A stretch of DNA of 39,481 bases, taken from JAXHUH01 sp034211175. Its GTDB lineage: Bacteria > Actinomycetota > Acidimicrobiia > Acidimicrobiales > CAIXPF01. Each line of letters begins with the position of its first letter. Positions within the stretch are counted from its first letter, which is position 1. Where the stretch lies: NCBI GenBank assembly GCA_034211175.1, contig JAXHUH010000145.1:1-39481 (forward strand), in the 5' to 3' direction. Both the position numbers and the translations under genes were made by a program. Below the pieces are notes generated by a model that saw only the letters and a program-made list of their open reading frames with translations, had not been told where the DNA came from and made no database searches. Below, in pieces: positions 8,089 to 16,422 of this stretch.

Positions 8089-9090
8089 GCCGTCGTCCTC
8101 CAGGAAGGGCGGAAGCCCGAACCGCTCGAACAACCCGGCTCCGATGTAGTTGTGGTGGCCGGTGATCCGGCCGTCCGCCACCTCGATGACCTGGATCGCC
8201 CACGGCTCCCAACGGCCGGGGCCGACCTTGTGGTAGTTGCCGAACCCGGCGGTGCCGTTGACCTCGACCGGCACCAGGCGCCCGTCCTTGCAGACGATGC
8301 CCTGGCCGACGAACCAGGCCACGAGCTCGTCCGCGCCGCGCAGCCAGATGTCCCACGGCGGCATGGACAGCACGACGTCATCGCGCAGGAGGGCGACGAG
8401 CCTGGTCATGTCGTAGCTCTCGAACGCCTCGACGTAGCGCTCCAGCAGCGCCCGGTGCTCCGGGTCGTCGAGCGGGTCGAGCTGCTCGGTGCGCTTCGAG
8501 GCGAGGGTGGCTCGCGCCCGCTGGAGCGCGCTGTTCACCGACGCCACGCTGGTGTCGAGCAACTCGGCGACCTCGCTCGCCTGCCAACGGAGCACCTCGC
8601 ACAGCACGAGCACCGAACGCTGGCGGGGCGGGAGGTGCTGGAGCGCGGCCACGAACGCGAGCCGGACCGACTCGCGGGCCGCGGCCACCTCGGCGGGGTC
8701 GCCGTTCGTGTCGATGACCCGCTCGTCCCGAACCGGCTGGACGAACTCCTGGTCGGGTCGCTGCGGGCCGAGCACCACGTCGGCGGTGCGGGTCGACGGG
8801 CCCATCTCCATCGGCCGCGCCCGGCGCTGCGGGCTGCGCAGCATGTCGATGCAGACGTTGTTGGCGATCCGGTAGAGCCACGACCGCAGCGACGAACGGC
8901 CCTCGAAGCGGTCGATCGAGCGCCACGCCCGGACCATCGTCTCCTGGACCGCGTCCTCGGCCTCGGCGCCCGAGGCGAGCATCCGGTAGCAGAAGCCGGT
9001 CAGCTCACGGCGGTGCGCCTCGAGCGCGCGCTCCAGTTCGGGACCGGCACCGGTGACCGCGGAGCCGCCGGCGGAGGGCCGAGGGGACAT
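8038..9090 (-). CDS. ECF RNA polymerase sigma factor with SnoaL-like C-terminal domain (SigG/TIGR02960 type)
   Basis: A 350-residue sigma factor. Region 2 is visible near residues 20-80 (GFCYRMLASGAEAEDAVQE, then SSLRSWLYRIANNVCID), and region 4 near 155-205 (LPPRQRSVLVLCEVLRWQA, then ASVNSALQRARATL). A C-terminal SnoaL/NTF2-like domain of about 120 residues follows (LLERYVEAFESYDMTRLVALL, FVGQGIVCKDGRLVPV). This is the SigG-like architecture in which the C-terminal domain replaces a classical anti-sigma in regulation. I choose ATG 9090: AGGA lies eight bases before it, and TAGGAT (minus strand, 9103-9098) lies seven bases before it as a possible leaderless -10. An ATG at 9099 is the alternative. 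Confidence 0.92.
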   Translation of the reverse strand: MSPRPSAGGSAVTGAGPELERALEAHRRELTGFCYRMLASGAEAEDAVQETMVRAWRSIDRFEGRSSLRSWLYRIANNVCIDMLRSPQRRARPMEMGPSTRTADVVLGPQRPDQEFVQPVRDERVIDTNGDPAEVAAARESVRLAFVAALQHLPPRQRSVLVLCEVLRWQASEVAELLDTSVASVNSALQRARATLASKRTEQLDPLDDPEHRALLERYVEAFESYDMTRLVALLRDDVVLSMPPWDIWLRGADELVAWFVGQGIVCKDGRLVPVEVNGTAGFGNYHKVGPGRWEPWAIQVIEVADGRITGHHNYIGAGLFERFGLPPFLEDDGSAIEQVGDADELDEVL

Positions 9091-9097
9091 GACGCGC

Positions 9098-9103
9098 ATC
9101 CTA
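9098..9103 (-). promoter_or_regulatory. Putative -10 element (TAGGAT) for the SigG-like sigma gene
   Basis: On the minus strand TAGGAT fits the actinobacterial TANNNT consensus and ends seven bases before ATG 9090, so transcription could start on or next to the start codon. The AGGA inside it could alternatively act as a ribosome-binding sequence for the same ATG. Confidence 0.4.
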
Positions 9104-9142
9104 GACCCGATCGGACGTGCGTTCGATCGTGCCCGCAGCGGC

Positions 9143-9574
<432 letters not shown>

Positions 9575-9682
9575 CCCTGGTCGTCTCCCTCGTGTCGGGC
9601 GCCTCGCCCGCCCGGGCGCGATCGGCGGCCACAAGTTAGTGGTCGACGTTCGTGCCCGCGCCCGCCCGCCACCGGCGACCGC

Positions 9683-10747
9683 TCACGTCGTGCGCGAGCG
9701 CCCGTCCTCGCCGGGGACGAGGGCCCCGTCGACCGACTCCCACGTCCAACCGTCGTGGCGGAGGAGGGCGTCGAGACCGCGGCGTTGCTCGGCCCGCTCG
9801 TCGTAGGCGGCGGCGAGGCGCCCGTCCCCGCCAGCGACCGTCCCGTCGCGGTCGGGGTCGGGGTCGACTGTCTCGTCGCGCCGGACGTCGATGTCCGGCA
9901 CCGGCGGGGTCGTCCCGCCGCGGGGCACCGACGGGTGCCCCACCGAGGACACCAGGTCGTCGATCGCGTCGAGCAGGAGGTCGAGCGCGAGCCGCTCGCC
10001 GGGGCCGGCACCGAGCTCGCGCGCCGCGATCGCGGCGTCGTAGAGCGCCGCGGTGCGGGGCCCGAGCGACGTGTAGGGATCCGTGCTGTGGAGGAAGTGG
10101 AGCACCGGGTAGGTGAGGTGCTGCTCGGTGACCGTCTGCAGCTGACCGGTGATCGATTGGGCGTTGTCCGAGATCCAGGTCACCTCCGGCGGCGACCAGC
10201 ACCGGCGGAGCAGCTCCGGCGCGCTGCAGCCGGCGTGGGCGATCTGTCGGGCCAGCTGGCGCCTCCCGGTCGCCGCCTGGACGACCGGGACGAGGTAGGT
10301 GACCGCCAGGGTCACCATGCCGAGGCCCATGGCCGTGTCGAGCACGGTGAGCACCTGCCACACCGACCCGCCCGGCACCATGTCGCCCAGCCCGCTGGTG
10401 AACAGGTCGTAGCCGGCGAAGTAGACCCGCGACCAGCCATCGGCCGGCACCCCCGTGCTGGCCACCAGCACCGCCTGGTCCGAGCTCGAGAAGATGGCGG
10501 TCCACCCGGCCCACAGGGCCGCCATCCACATCCCGGGCACGCTCACGACGAGGACCACGCCGATGGCGCCGAGCAGCCGGTGGTTCGGCGAGCGCTCGTG
10601 GCCCCACAGCGCGACCCGCCAGGCGACGTCCGCGACCCGGCTCGCGAAGATCCCGCGGCCGAGCCCGGGGGTCACGACAGTTGCGATCAGGTCGATCGTC
10701 GTCAGGCCGAGCAGCGCGACACCTGTCGCGACCAACACCCAGTTCAT
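9683..10747 (-). CDS. Two-TM ion-channel-like membrane protein with altered selectivity filter
   Basis: A 354-residue inner-membrane protein. Hydrophobic segments occur near residues 2-25, 58-85 and 128-150. Between the last two is a pore-helix-like stretch ending TSGLGDMVPG, positioned as in K+ channels (pore helix, filter, then inner helix TVLDTAMGLGMVTLAVTYLVPV). The canonical TVGYGD filter is replaced by TSGLGD, lacking the GYG triad, so K+ selectivity is doubtful. The C-terminal half (about 165-354) is soluble, mainly helical, with an acidic insert (PDIDVRRDETVDPDPDRDG). ATG 10747 has GGAGGA about ten bases upstream. The family relation is to the two-TM Ion_trans_2 group; function unproved. 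Confidence 0.7.
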   Translation of the reverse strand: MNWVLVATGVALLGLTTIDLIATVVTPGLGRGIFASRVADVAWRVALWGHERSPNHRLLGAIGVVLVVSVPGMWMAALWAGWTAIFSSSDQAVLVASTGVPADGWSRVYFAGYDLFTSGLGDMVPGGSVWQVLTVLDTAMGLGMVTLAVTYLVPVVQAATGRRQLARQIAHAGCSAPELLRRCWSPPEVTWISDNAQSITGQLQTVTEQHLTYPVLHFLHSTDPYTSLGPRTAALYDAAIAARELGAGPGERLALDLLLDAIDDLVSSVGHPSVPRGGTTPPVPDIDVRRDETVDPDPDRDGTVAGGDGRLAAAYDERAEQRRGLDALLRHDGWTWESVDGALVPGEDGRSRTT

Positions 10748-10901
10748 TCGCCGTACGTCCTCCGGTTCACCATCCGCCGCGCGGAGCTCGTCGCAGCCGA
10801 CGGGTCGTTACCGGGGAACGCACGGTTGAACCACGACATCGGGTCACACCGTGTCGCGCTCGACGGTCCCGCTCGACCATCTCCCCGCCGTGCCCATCGG
10901 C

Positions 10902-10907
10902 CACACT
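10902..10907 (+). promoter_or_regulatory. Putative leaderless -10 element (CACACT) for the SDR gene
   Basis: CACACT ends exactly six bases before ATG 10914. The same hexamer with the same spacing precedes GTG 11863 of the next gene. It matches only A2 and T6 of TANNNT, so this is a weak call supported mainly by the recurrence. Confidence 0.35.
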
Positions 10908-10913
10908 GCGGGT

Positions 10914-11810
10914 ATGGAGGGCCACGTCATCGTCACCGGGAGCAGTGGGCTCGTCGGCGACGCCGTGTTCCGGGCGCTCGCGGCGGCCGCGATCCCCGCG
11001 CTCGGCGTCGACGTACGGGCGGGTCGGCGGACCTCGATCGTCGGCGACCTCCGGCGCCTCGACCTCGATGCGTTCGTGCGAGGGGCCGACGCCGTGGTGC
11101 ACGTCGCCGCGCTCCACGCGCCCCACGTCGGGCATGCCTCCGACCGCGACTTCCGGGCCGTCAACGTCGACGCCACCGAGCGACTGCTCCTCGCCGCGCG
11201 GCGCCACGGCGTGCGCCGGTTCGTGTTGACCAGCACGACGTCGGTCTACGGGCGTGCGCTGGAGGTCACCGACCGGGCGGCGTGGGTCGACGAACAGCTC
11301 GAACCGGCACCCCGCGACATCTACGACGAGACGAAGCTCGCGGCGGAGCGGTTGGCGGCGGCCGCCCACGGCGACGGGCTGGGCACGGTCACGCTCCGGG
11401 TCGCCCGCTGCTTCCCCGAACCGCCGCGCACGACGGTCGTCCACCGGCTGTCGCGGGGCGTCGACGTCAGCGATGTCGCCGACGGCTTCCTCCGGGCAGT
11501 GGCCGTCACCGACCTCGACCGCCACCTGTGCGCCAACGTGAGCGGCCCGCGGGTGTTCCACCACGAGGACGTCGCCGATCTCGTCGGCGACGTCGGCGCC
11601 GCGCTCGACCGGCGGGTCCCGTGGTTGCGCGCCGCGTTCGCCGCCCGCGGCTGGGCTCTGCCGGGCCCCATCGACCGGGTCCACGACTCGACGCTCGCGG
11701 CCGACGTGCTCGGCTACCGACCACGCAAGGACGTGACCGCCGCGCTGGACGCGGCCGGGAGCGACGACGCGGCCCCGGCGGGCGGAGGTGGGCGCCCGAC
11801 CGCGTGTTGA
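10914..11810 (+). CDS. NAD-dependent epimerase/dehydratase (extended SDR family)
   Basis: A 298-residue extended short-chain dehydrogenase. The NAD(P)-binding motif is VTGSSGLVGDAVF at about residues 6-18 (GxxGxxG), followed by the acidic GVDVRAGRR, the strand ADAVVHVAALHAP and the active site STTSVYG with IYDETKLAAE (YxxxK; the Tyr-Lys pair lies at about residues 141-145). The Thr/Ser upstream (LTSTTS) completes the catalytic triad. I start at ATG 10914, immediately before the nucleotide-binding strand; a GTG start at 10851 would add 21 poorly conserved residues. The likely substrate is a nucleotide sugar or similar, not determined. It is divergent from the channel-like gene. Confidence 0.88.
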   Translation: MEGHVIVTGSSGLVGDAVFRALAAAAIPALGVDVRAGRRTSIVGDLRRLDLDAFVRGADAVVHVAALHAPHVGHASDRDFRAVNVDATERLLLAARRHGVRRFVLTSTTSVYGRALEVTDRAAWVDEQLEPAPRDIYDETKLAAERLAAAAHGDGLGTVTLRVARCFPEPPRTTVVHRLSRGVDVSDVADGFLRAVAVTDLDRHLCANVSGPRVFHHEDVADLVGDVGAALDRRVPWLRAAFAARGWALPGPIDRVHDSTLAADVLGYRPRKDVTAALDAAGSDDAAPAGGGGRPTAC

Positions 11811-11850
11811 GCCGAGCGCCGACCGGTCGAGCGACCCGTCCCGGTCGTGG

Positions 11851-11856
11851 CACACT
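11851..11856 (+). promoter_or_regulatory. Putative leaderless -10 element (CACACT) for the methyltransferase gene
   Basis: CACACT ends six bases before GTG 11863, the same hexamer and spacing as before the SDR gene at 10914. No ribosome-binding sequence is evident upstream of this GTG, which favours leaderless initiation. The -35 region is not recognisable. Confidence 0.35.
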
Positions 11857-11862
11857 CGGTCC

Positions 11863-12813
11863 GTGGCGGTAGATCCCGACCGCGAACGCCTACGGCGCAC
11901 GTTCGACCGCGCCGCCGAGCGCTACGACCGGGCCCGGCCCACCTACCCGGCCCCGCTGCTCGACCGTCTCGTCGACGCAGCGGGCGTCTCGCCGGGTGAC
12001 CACCTCCTCGAGGTCGGCTGCGGTACGGGCCAGGCCACCGTGGCGCTCGCCGAACGGGGGTTCCACCTGACCTGCGTCGAGCCGGGGCACCGCCTCGCCG
12101 AGGTCGCGCGCCGCAACGTGGCCGACCACCCGGTCGAGATCGTGCTGCGGGACTTCGAGAGCTTCTCGCCCGGCGATCGGACCTTCGACCTGGTCGTCTC
12201 GGCCACCGCCTGGCACTGGGTCGACCCCGACGTCCGCTACCGGCGGGCGTGGGAGGTGCTGCGGACCGGGGGCCACCTGGCCTTCTGGACGGCGACCCAC
12301 GTCGTGCCCGACGGCGGTGACCCGTTCTTCGCCGACCTCCAGCACGTGTACGACGAGATCGGCGAGGCCATGCCGGGCGGGCACCGGTTCAGCCGCCCGG
12401 GCGAGCTGCGCGACGCCAGCTACGAGATCGAGCGGTCCGGGCTGTTCGAGGTCGTCACCATCGATCACTTCGACTGGGAGACCACCCACGACGCCGACGG
12501 CTACATCGACCTCCTGGAGACGTTCTCCGGCCACTTGGCGATGGCGCCGTGGCAGCGGGAGCGGCTCTTCGGCGAGATCCGGGCCCGGCTCGGCCGCCGG
12601 GCCGACGGCAGGGCGCGCCGCCACTGGGGGGCGGTCCTGCACGTGGCCCGACGGCGGGACACGGAGCCGTCGCTCAGCCTGCGCCGACGACTTCGCGCTC
12701 CGGTCGATCGATCCGGATGTCGCCCGGGGTCGAGGGGTCGGGCCCGCTCGGCGGCGGGGCGGCGTCCGCGCCGCCCTGGTCGAGGCGGAACGGCGGGTAC
12801 CGGTCGGTCATGA
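11863..12813 (+). CDS. SAM-dependent class I methyltransferase
   Basis: A 316-residue methyltransferase of the UbiE/trans-aconitate type. It has FDRAAERYDRARPTYP at the N-terminus, motif I LLEVGCGTGQATVALA (about residues 46-61), VEPGHRLAEVARRN after beta 2, and motif II/III FDLVVSATAWHWVDP with VLRTGGHLAFW. The family fold ends about residue 265 with WGAVLHVARRR. The remaining 50 or so residues are Arg/Gly/Pro-rich and lie antisense to the end of the DUF4389 gene, because no stop occurs in any forward frame there until about 12811. The last part is probably a non-conserved extension. GTG 11863 is chosen over upstream in-frame starts because residues before it are low-complexity. The substrate is unknown. 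Confidence 0.85.
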   Translation: MAVDPDRERLRRTFDRAAERYDRARPTYPAPLLDRLVDAAGVSPGDHLLEVGCGTGQATVALAERGFHLTCVEPGHRLAEVARRNVADHPVEIVLRDFESFSPGDRTFDLVVSATAWHWVDPDVRYRRAWEVLRTGGHLAFWTATHVVPDGGDPFFADLQHVYDEIGEAMPGGHRFSRPGELRDASYEIERSGLFEVVTIDHFDWETTHDADGYIDLLETFSGHLAMAPWQRERLFGEIRARLGRRADGRARRHWGAVLHVARRRDTEPSLSLRRRLRAPVDRSGCRPGSRGRARSAAGRRPRRPGRGGTAGTGRS

Positions 12814-14149
12814 GCGCGGCGTAGGCCACGACCCGGAACACCCAGCGGTTGAGCCCGACGATCAGGTCGAACAGCGCCCGCGGGTACCGGTTGGCGAACA
12901 ACAGGTGCCCGCCGACGATCAGCGCGAGCACCGTCAGCAGGCTCATCCCCGCGGTCTCCACACGGCCCGAATCGTCGGCGAAGCGCCATCCGACGGTCCC
13001 TCCGCCGGCGATCACGGCCAGCACCAGGTAGTGCGGGATGGCGAGCAGCCACCACTTCACGAGGACGAGGCCCCGCGACAGCCGCTCGGGATAGGTCACG
13101 TCCAGCGCGGCCGGGTAGGTCGGGTCCTCGGACAGGCGGAACGGCGGGTACCGGTCGGTCCCGAGCCCACCGCCCGCGGCGTAGTACTGGACCCGCCAGC
13201 TCCACCGCAGCACGCCGACGTTGAAGCTGAAGAGGCGCCGGGGGTAGCGGCCGGTGAACAGGATGGCGACGCCCGCGACGAACGTGAGCGCCACGAACGC
13301 GAACCACAGGAACACGAGGATCACGAAGTGGGGGATGGCCAGGAACCACTTGACCAGCCACAGCCACCGGGACAGTCCCGGATCGAGGCGGGCGTTGACG
13401 GCGATCGGCTCGGCCGGTGCGGCGTCCGCGACCGTGGCCGGGGCCTCGGGAGCGACGGCGGGCGCCGGGCGGGCCCGGTCGTCCGGAGGCGCCGATGCGG
13501 CGACGACGACCAGCGCGAGCGCGCAGATCGTGACGACGGCACCGACGGCGAGGAGGATCAGCGCCAGCGGCCCGACGAACGACGCGCGGGCACCGACCTG
13601 CACGTCGGCGGCGACGCCGGCGGATCCGTCGGCGTTCATGAGCACGGCGGCCCAACGACCGGTCTCGGGCTCCCAGACGAGCTCCTGGGTCCCGGTCCCG
13701 CTGGTCTCGGCCGCCCAGAAGTCCTGCTCGGTCGGCGGCGCGACGACGTCGCCACCCGACCGGTCGCGCAGCTCGACCGTGCGGTCGTCGACGTCGACGA
13801 CCTCGGCGTGGGCGACGCCCGCGAGGTACGCGTCGACGTCGGCCTCAGGGGCGACGCCGACGAAGACGGCCCGCTCGGACGACGCGCCGGTCACCCGCAG
13901 GCGCACGTCGGCGTCGATCCGGTCGAGCAACCACTCCGACGAGCCGGGGTCGGCTCGCAGGTCGATCTCCTCGGTCGTGACCGCCACGGTCTCGGTGTCG
14001 ATCCGGTCGAGGGTGGCGGCGTAGTAGCCGTCGGCGTCGCGCCCGAAGAGGTGGGCGAGCCCGAGGGCGCCACCTCCGGCGAGCAGCGCGAGGCCGCCCA
14101 ACAAGAGCAGCACCCCGGCGACCAACGCGACGATCCGGCCCGCTCTCAT
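12674..14149 (-). CDS. DUF4389-domain membrane protein with two tandem DUF4389 units
   Basis: A 491-residue membrane protein. An N-terminal helix (about residues 5-30) is followed by an extracytoplasmic region (about 35-190) and a second helix near 195-220. Two DUF4389 units follow: the first around WLWLVKWFLAIPHFVILVFL and the second around LVLVKWWLLAIPHYLVLAVI, each continuing to an R-Y-P-R-x-L-F and then TDRYPPFRL motif. The repeated TDRYPPFRL blocks make the duplication obvious. DUF4389 has no established biochemical role. ATG 14149 has GGGGAGGAG about six bases upstream. The 3' end overlaps the convergent methyltransferase by 140 bases. Confidence 0.88.
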   Translation of the reverse strand: MRAGRIVALVAGVLLLLGGLALLAGGGALGLAHLFGRDADGYYAATLDRIDTETVAVTTEEIDLRADPGSSEWLLDRIDADVRLRVTGASSERAVFVGVAPEADVDAYLAGVAHAEVVDVDDRTVELRDRSGGDVVAPPTEQDFWAAETSGTGTQELVWEPETGRWAAVLMNADGSAGVAADVQVGARASFVGPLALILLAVGAVVTICALALVVVAASAPPDDRARPAPAVAPEAPATVADAAPAEPIAVNARLDPGLSRWLWLVKWFLAIPHFVILVFLWFAFVALTFVAGVAILFTGRYPRRLFSFNVGVLRWSWRVQYYAAGGGLGTDRYPPFRLSEDPTYPAALDVTYPERLSRGLVLVKWWLLAIPHYLVLAVIAGGGTVGWRFADDSGRVETAGMSLLTVLALIVGGHLLFANRYPRALFDLIVGLNRWVFRVVAYAALMTDRYPPFRLDQGGADAAPPPSGPDPSTPGDIRIDRPEREVVGAG

Positions 14150-14345
14150 GAGCTTCTCCTCCCCGCTCGCGGGTGTCGATCGCGGGCATCGTCAGCGCCC
14201 ATCCCCCCTCCGACCAGGGCAGAACGGCCCGGCGTTCGTCCCGTTCGGCAGCGTCGGCGGCCCCGTCGTGGGAATCGTCGGCGAGGGTGACGGGTTGGAC
14301 CCGACGACCGTCCCGCCATCCGGCGACGCGGAGAGGAAGCTGCCG

Positions 14346-15134
14346 ATGACCGACGCACCGACGACCCCGCCGGCGTCCGACCCCGCCTACGACATCGAGT
14401 TCTTCTGGGACCCGGTGTGCCCGTTCTGCTGGGTCACCTCCCGCTGGGTCGAGAAGGTGGCGGCGCAGACCGGCTACCGCGTCGACTGGCGCTTCATCTC
14501 GCTGCGGCTGCTCAACAAGGACAAGGACTACGCCACCGAGTTCCCGCCCGAGTACGAGCAGGGCCACACCGCCGGCCTGCGCATGCTGCGGGTGGCGGCC
14601 GCCGTCCGCCACGACCTCGGCCGCGAACCGCTCGGTGCGCTGGTCCGGGCGTACGGGGAGAGCTACTGGGACCGCGAGCCGGGCTCGGGGATGCGCGACC
14701 ACCTCAGCTCGGACGGCCACGCCCGCGAGGTGCTGGAGGCGGCCGGCCTGCCGACGTCGTACGCGGGGGCGCTCGACGACACCTCGTGGGACGAGCTCCT
14801 CGACGCCGAGACCGAGCTCGCGCTGTCCCGCACCGGGCGTGACGTCGGCACCCCGATCCTCACGTTCCAGCCCCCCGACGGCCTCTCGTTCTTCGGCCCG
14901 GTGATCTCGCGCATCCCCTCCGACGAGGACGCGGTGCGCCTGTGGGACGCGGTGACCACCCTCGCCGCGTTCGGCGGGTTCGCCGAGCTGAAGCGCAGCC
15001 TCCGGGAGGTGCCACGGCTGCGGATCCTCGGCGGGCTGGCCGAGGACGAGCCGGTCGAGGAGGACTGGACCGGCGGCCACCGCCGCGGCCACCTGGCGAG
15101 CGACCGCGAGGAGGCCGCGGGCTCCGGCTCCTAG
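14346..15134 (+). CDS. Mycothiol-dependent nitroreductase, Rv2466c-like (DsbA fold)
   Basis: A 262-residue DsbA-family oxidoreductase. The N-terminal block FFWDPVCPFCWVTSRW (redox CPFC at residues 25-28) closely parallels mycobacterial Rv2466c, as does the end of the fold, with a cis-Pro loop (VGTPILTF), FFGPVISRIP and FAELKRSLREVPRL. Rv2466c is a cytosolic mycothiol-dependent reductase that activates nitro-prodrugs and protects against oxidants. About 45 extra C-terminal residues (EDEPVEEDWTGGHRRGH onward) are charged and probably flexible. ATG 14346 has GGAGAGGAAG upstream. The gene implies that the host makes mycothiol, which supports an actinobacterial origin. It ends in a CTAG shared with the convergent gene. 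Confidence 0.87.
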   Translation: MTDAPTTPPASDPAYDIEFFWDPVCPFCWVTSRWVEKVAAQTGYRVDWRFISLRLLNKDKDYATEFPPEYEQGHTAGLRMLRVAAAVRHDLGREPLGALVRAYGESYWDREPGSGMRDHLSSDGHAREVLEAAGLPTSYAGALDDTSWDELLDAETELALSRTGRDVGTPILTFQPPDGLSFFGPVISRIPSDEDAVRLWDAVTTLAAFGGFAELKRSLREVPRLRILGGLAEDEPVEEDWTGGHRRGHLASDREEAAGSGS

Positions 15135-15640
15135 AGGCCAGGCCCGTCCCGGCCCGGCCCGTCGCGCCCGCCACGGGCGGCCTCCAGGGCCCGGAGGCGG
15201 TTCGCCGCCCTCCGATGGGCACCGACCGCCCGTCGCAGCAGGTCCACGGCCACGGTGAGTGCGCCGACCCCGACGAGGGCGATCGTCGCCGCGCCCGCCG
15301 TCTCGCCACGGGCCAGTGCCACGGCGAGGCCACCCACCGTCGCCAGCACCGTGAAGCACGTGGCCATGGCCGCGCCGACGACGCGGTCGCGCAGGAGCAG
15401 CACTCGCCGGGTCCGCAGTCGCCAGAGCGCGAACCCCGCCCACGCGAAGCCTCCGGCGGCGACGGCCACCAGCGCGACGGTCGTCGTCGTCGGGAGCGGC
15501 TCGGGTTCGGTGGCGACCATCGTCGCCACGAGCGAGCCCTCGACGAGCCCGACGCCGGCGAGCACGCCGAGGGCGACGGTCCGCCCACGCGACAGACGGT
15601 CGTCGATCAGGGTCTCGATGTCGGCCACCGAGGTCGTCAT
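15131..15640 (-). CDS. Four-TM membrane protein coupled to an ECF sigma factor
   Basis: A 169-residue protein I do not recognise. It starts with an acidic, soluble segment (MTTSVADIETLIDDRLSRG), followed by four hydrophobic stretches at about residues 22-43, 51-73, 86-109 and 113-135, then a basic helical tail with RRAANRLRALEAARG. Its ATG overlaps the sigma stop (ATGA), so the two are co-translated. By position it could be a membrane-bound regulator of that sigma factor, but no zinc-finger or other anti-sigma motif is visible, so this is only context. Its stop codon shares the palindrome CTAG (15131-15134) with the convergent nitroreductase. Confidence 0.75.
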   Translation of the reverse strand: MTTSVADIETLIDDRLSRGRTVALGVLAGVGLVEGSLVATMVATEPEPLPTTTTVALVAVAAGGFAWAGFALWRLRTRRVLLLRDRVVGAAMATCFTVLATVGGLAVALARGETAGAATIALVGVGALTVAVDLLRRAVGAHRRAANRLRALEAARGGRDGPGRDGPGL

Positions 15641-16239
15641 CGTTCGCTCTCCTCTCGGCTCGGGACTCGCGCCCGGGGCGCCTCGCCGGCCGCCGCGGCG
15701 AGCCGCCGGCGCGCCCGGTGCAGGCGGGACTTCACGGTGCCCTCGGGGACGCCGACGATCTCGGCCGCCTCGGCGACGCTGCACCCCTGGAGGTGGACGA
15801 GCGCGACGGCGATCCGCAGGTCGGGCTCGAGCTCACCGAGCAACCCGGTCACGTAGGTCCGATCGACGACCGCGCCCGCCGGGTCCCCTGCGTCGACGCC
15901 CGGCGGCTCGGGCAACTCGTCGGGTGCCTCGACCCGCTCGGGGCGTCGATAGCGCCGGCGCAGGCGGTCGACGGCCCGGCGCCGGGCGATCGTGAACAGC
16001 CACGGGCGGAGCCGCTCCGGCTCACGCAGTCCGGCCAACGAGCGCATCGCCTCGAGCCAGACCTCCTGGGTGAGGTCGTCCGCGGCATGGTCGTCCAGCA
16101 CCAGCTGGCGGAGCAGCCCGTGGACCGGTTCGTGCCACCGGGCGACCAACGCCCCGAGCGCGGCCCGGTCACCGAGCTGGCCGCGCAGGACCAGCTCGGT
16201 GTCGGTCGGTTCCTCGGGTGCTCGTCGTTCGGCGGTCAT
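15637..16239 (-). CDS. ECF sigma-70 family RNA polymerase sigma factor
   Basis: A 200-residue two-domain ECF sigma factor. Region 2: LVARWHEPVHGLLRQLVLDDHAADDLTQ (split here: DDLTQEVWLEAMRSL, RPWLFTIARRRAVDRLRRR). Region 4: LEPDLRIAVALVHLQGCSVAEAAEIVG, then PEGTVKSRLHRARRRL (helix-turn-helix). The start ATG 16239 has GGGAG four to five bases upstream; a start further upstream would add an Arg/Gly-rich stretch. It is followed by the coupled membrane protein and lies divergent from the ArsR operon. The specific ECF group cannot be assigned by eye. Confidence 0.92.
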   Translation of the reverse strand: MTAERRAPEEPTDTELVLRGQLGDRAALGALVARWHEPVHGLLRQLVLDDHAADDLTQEVWLEAMRSLAGLREPERLRPWLFTIARRRAVDRLRRRYRRPERVEAPDELPEPPGVDAGDPAGAVVDRTYVTGLLGELEPDLRIAVALVHLQGCSVAEAAEIVGVPEGTVKSRLHRARRRLAAAAGEAPRARVPSREESER

Positions 16240-16363
16240 GGGGCTCCCGTCATGCCCGTCCAGTCGTCGCCCGGCCCCGTCCGGTTCACGCCGATGCCGG
16301 CCGATCACCTCGCCGGGAACCCTTCCGGACCGGGCGATGCCCGTCAACGGGATGGCCAGCTAT

Positions 16364-16395
16364 TTCAGCACCTGCTAAATTGCGCGCATGCTGAA
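16364..16395 (+). promoter_or_regulatory. ArsR operator/promoter: repeated TTCAGCA half-sites over a TAAATT -10
   Basis: TTCAGCA (16364-16370) and TGCTAAA (16373-16379) form an inverted repeat with a two-base spacer and one mismatch. A third half-site, TGCTGAA (16389-16395), is the perfect complement of the first. TAAATT (16376-16381) is a good -10 and lies inside the second half-site, so a bound repressor would block it. A transcript starting near 16388 would have a 35-base leader containing GGGAG before the ArsR GTG. The local AT-richness stands out sharply from the flanking DNA. Confidence 0.6.
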
Positions 16396-16422
16396 TCTCC
16401 AACGCCGGGCCGGGAGCAGGCG

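Noticed and set aside
12317..14290. A 657-codon plus-strand open frame
   Set aside because: It is the shadow of the DUF4389 gene on the other strand; low-complexity Asp/Arg/Gln-rich translation.
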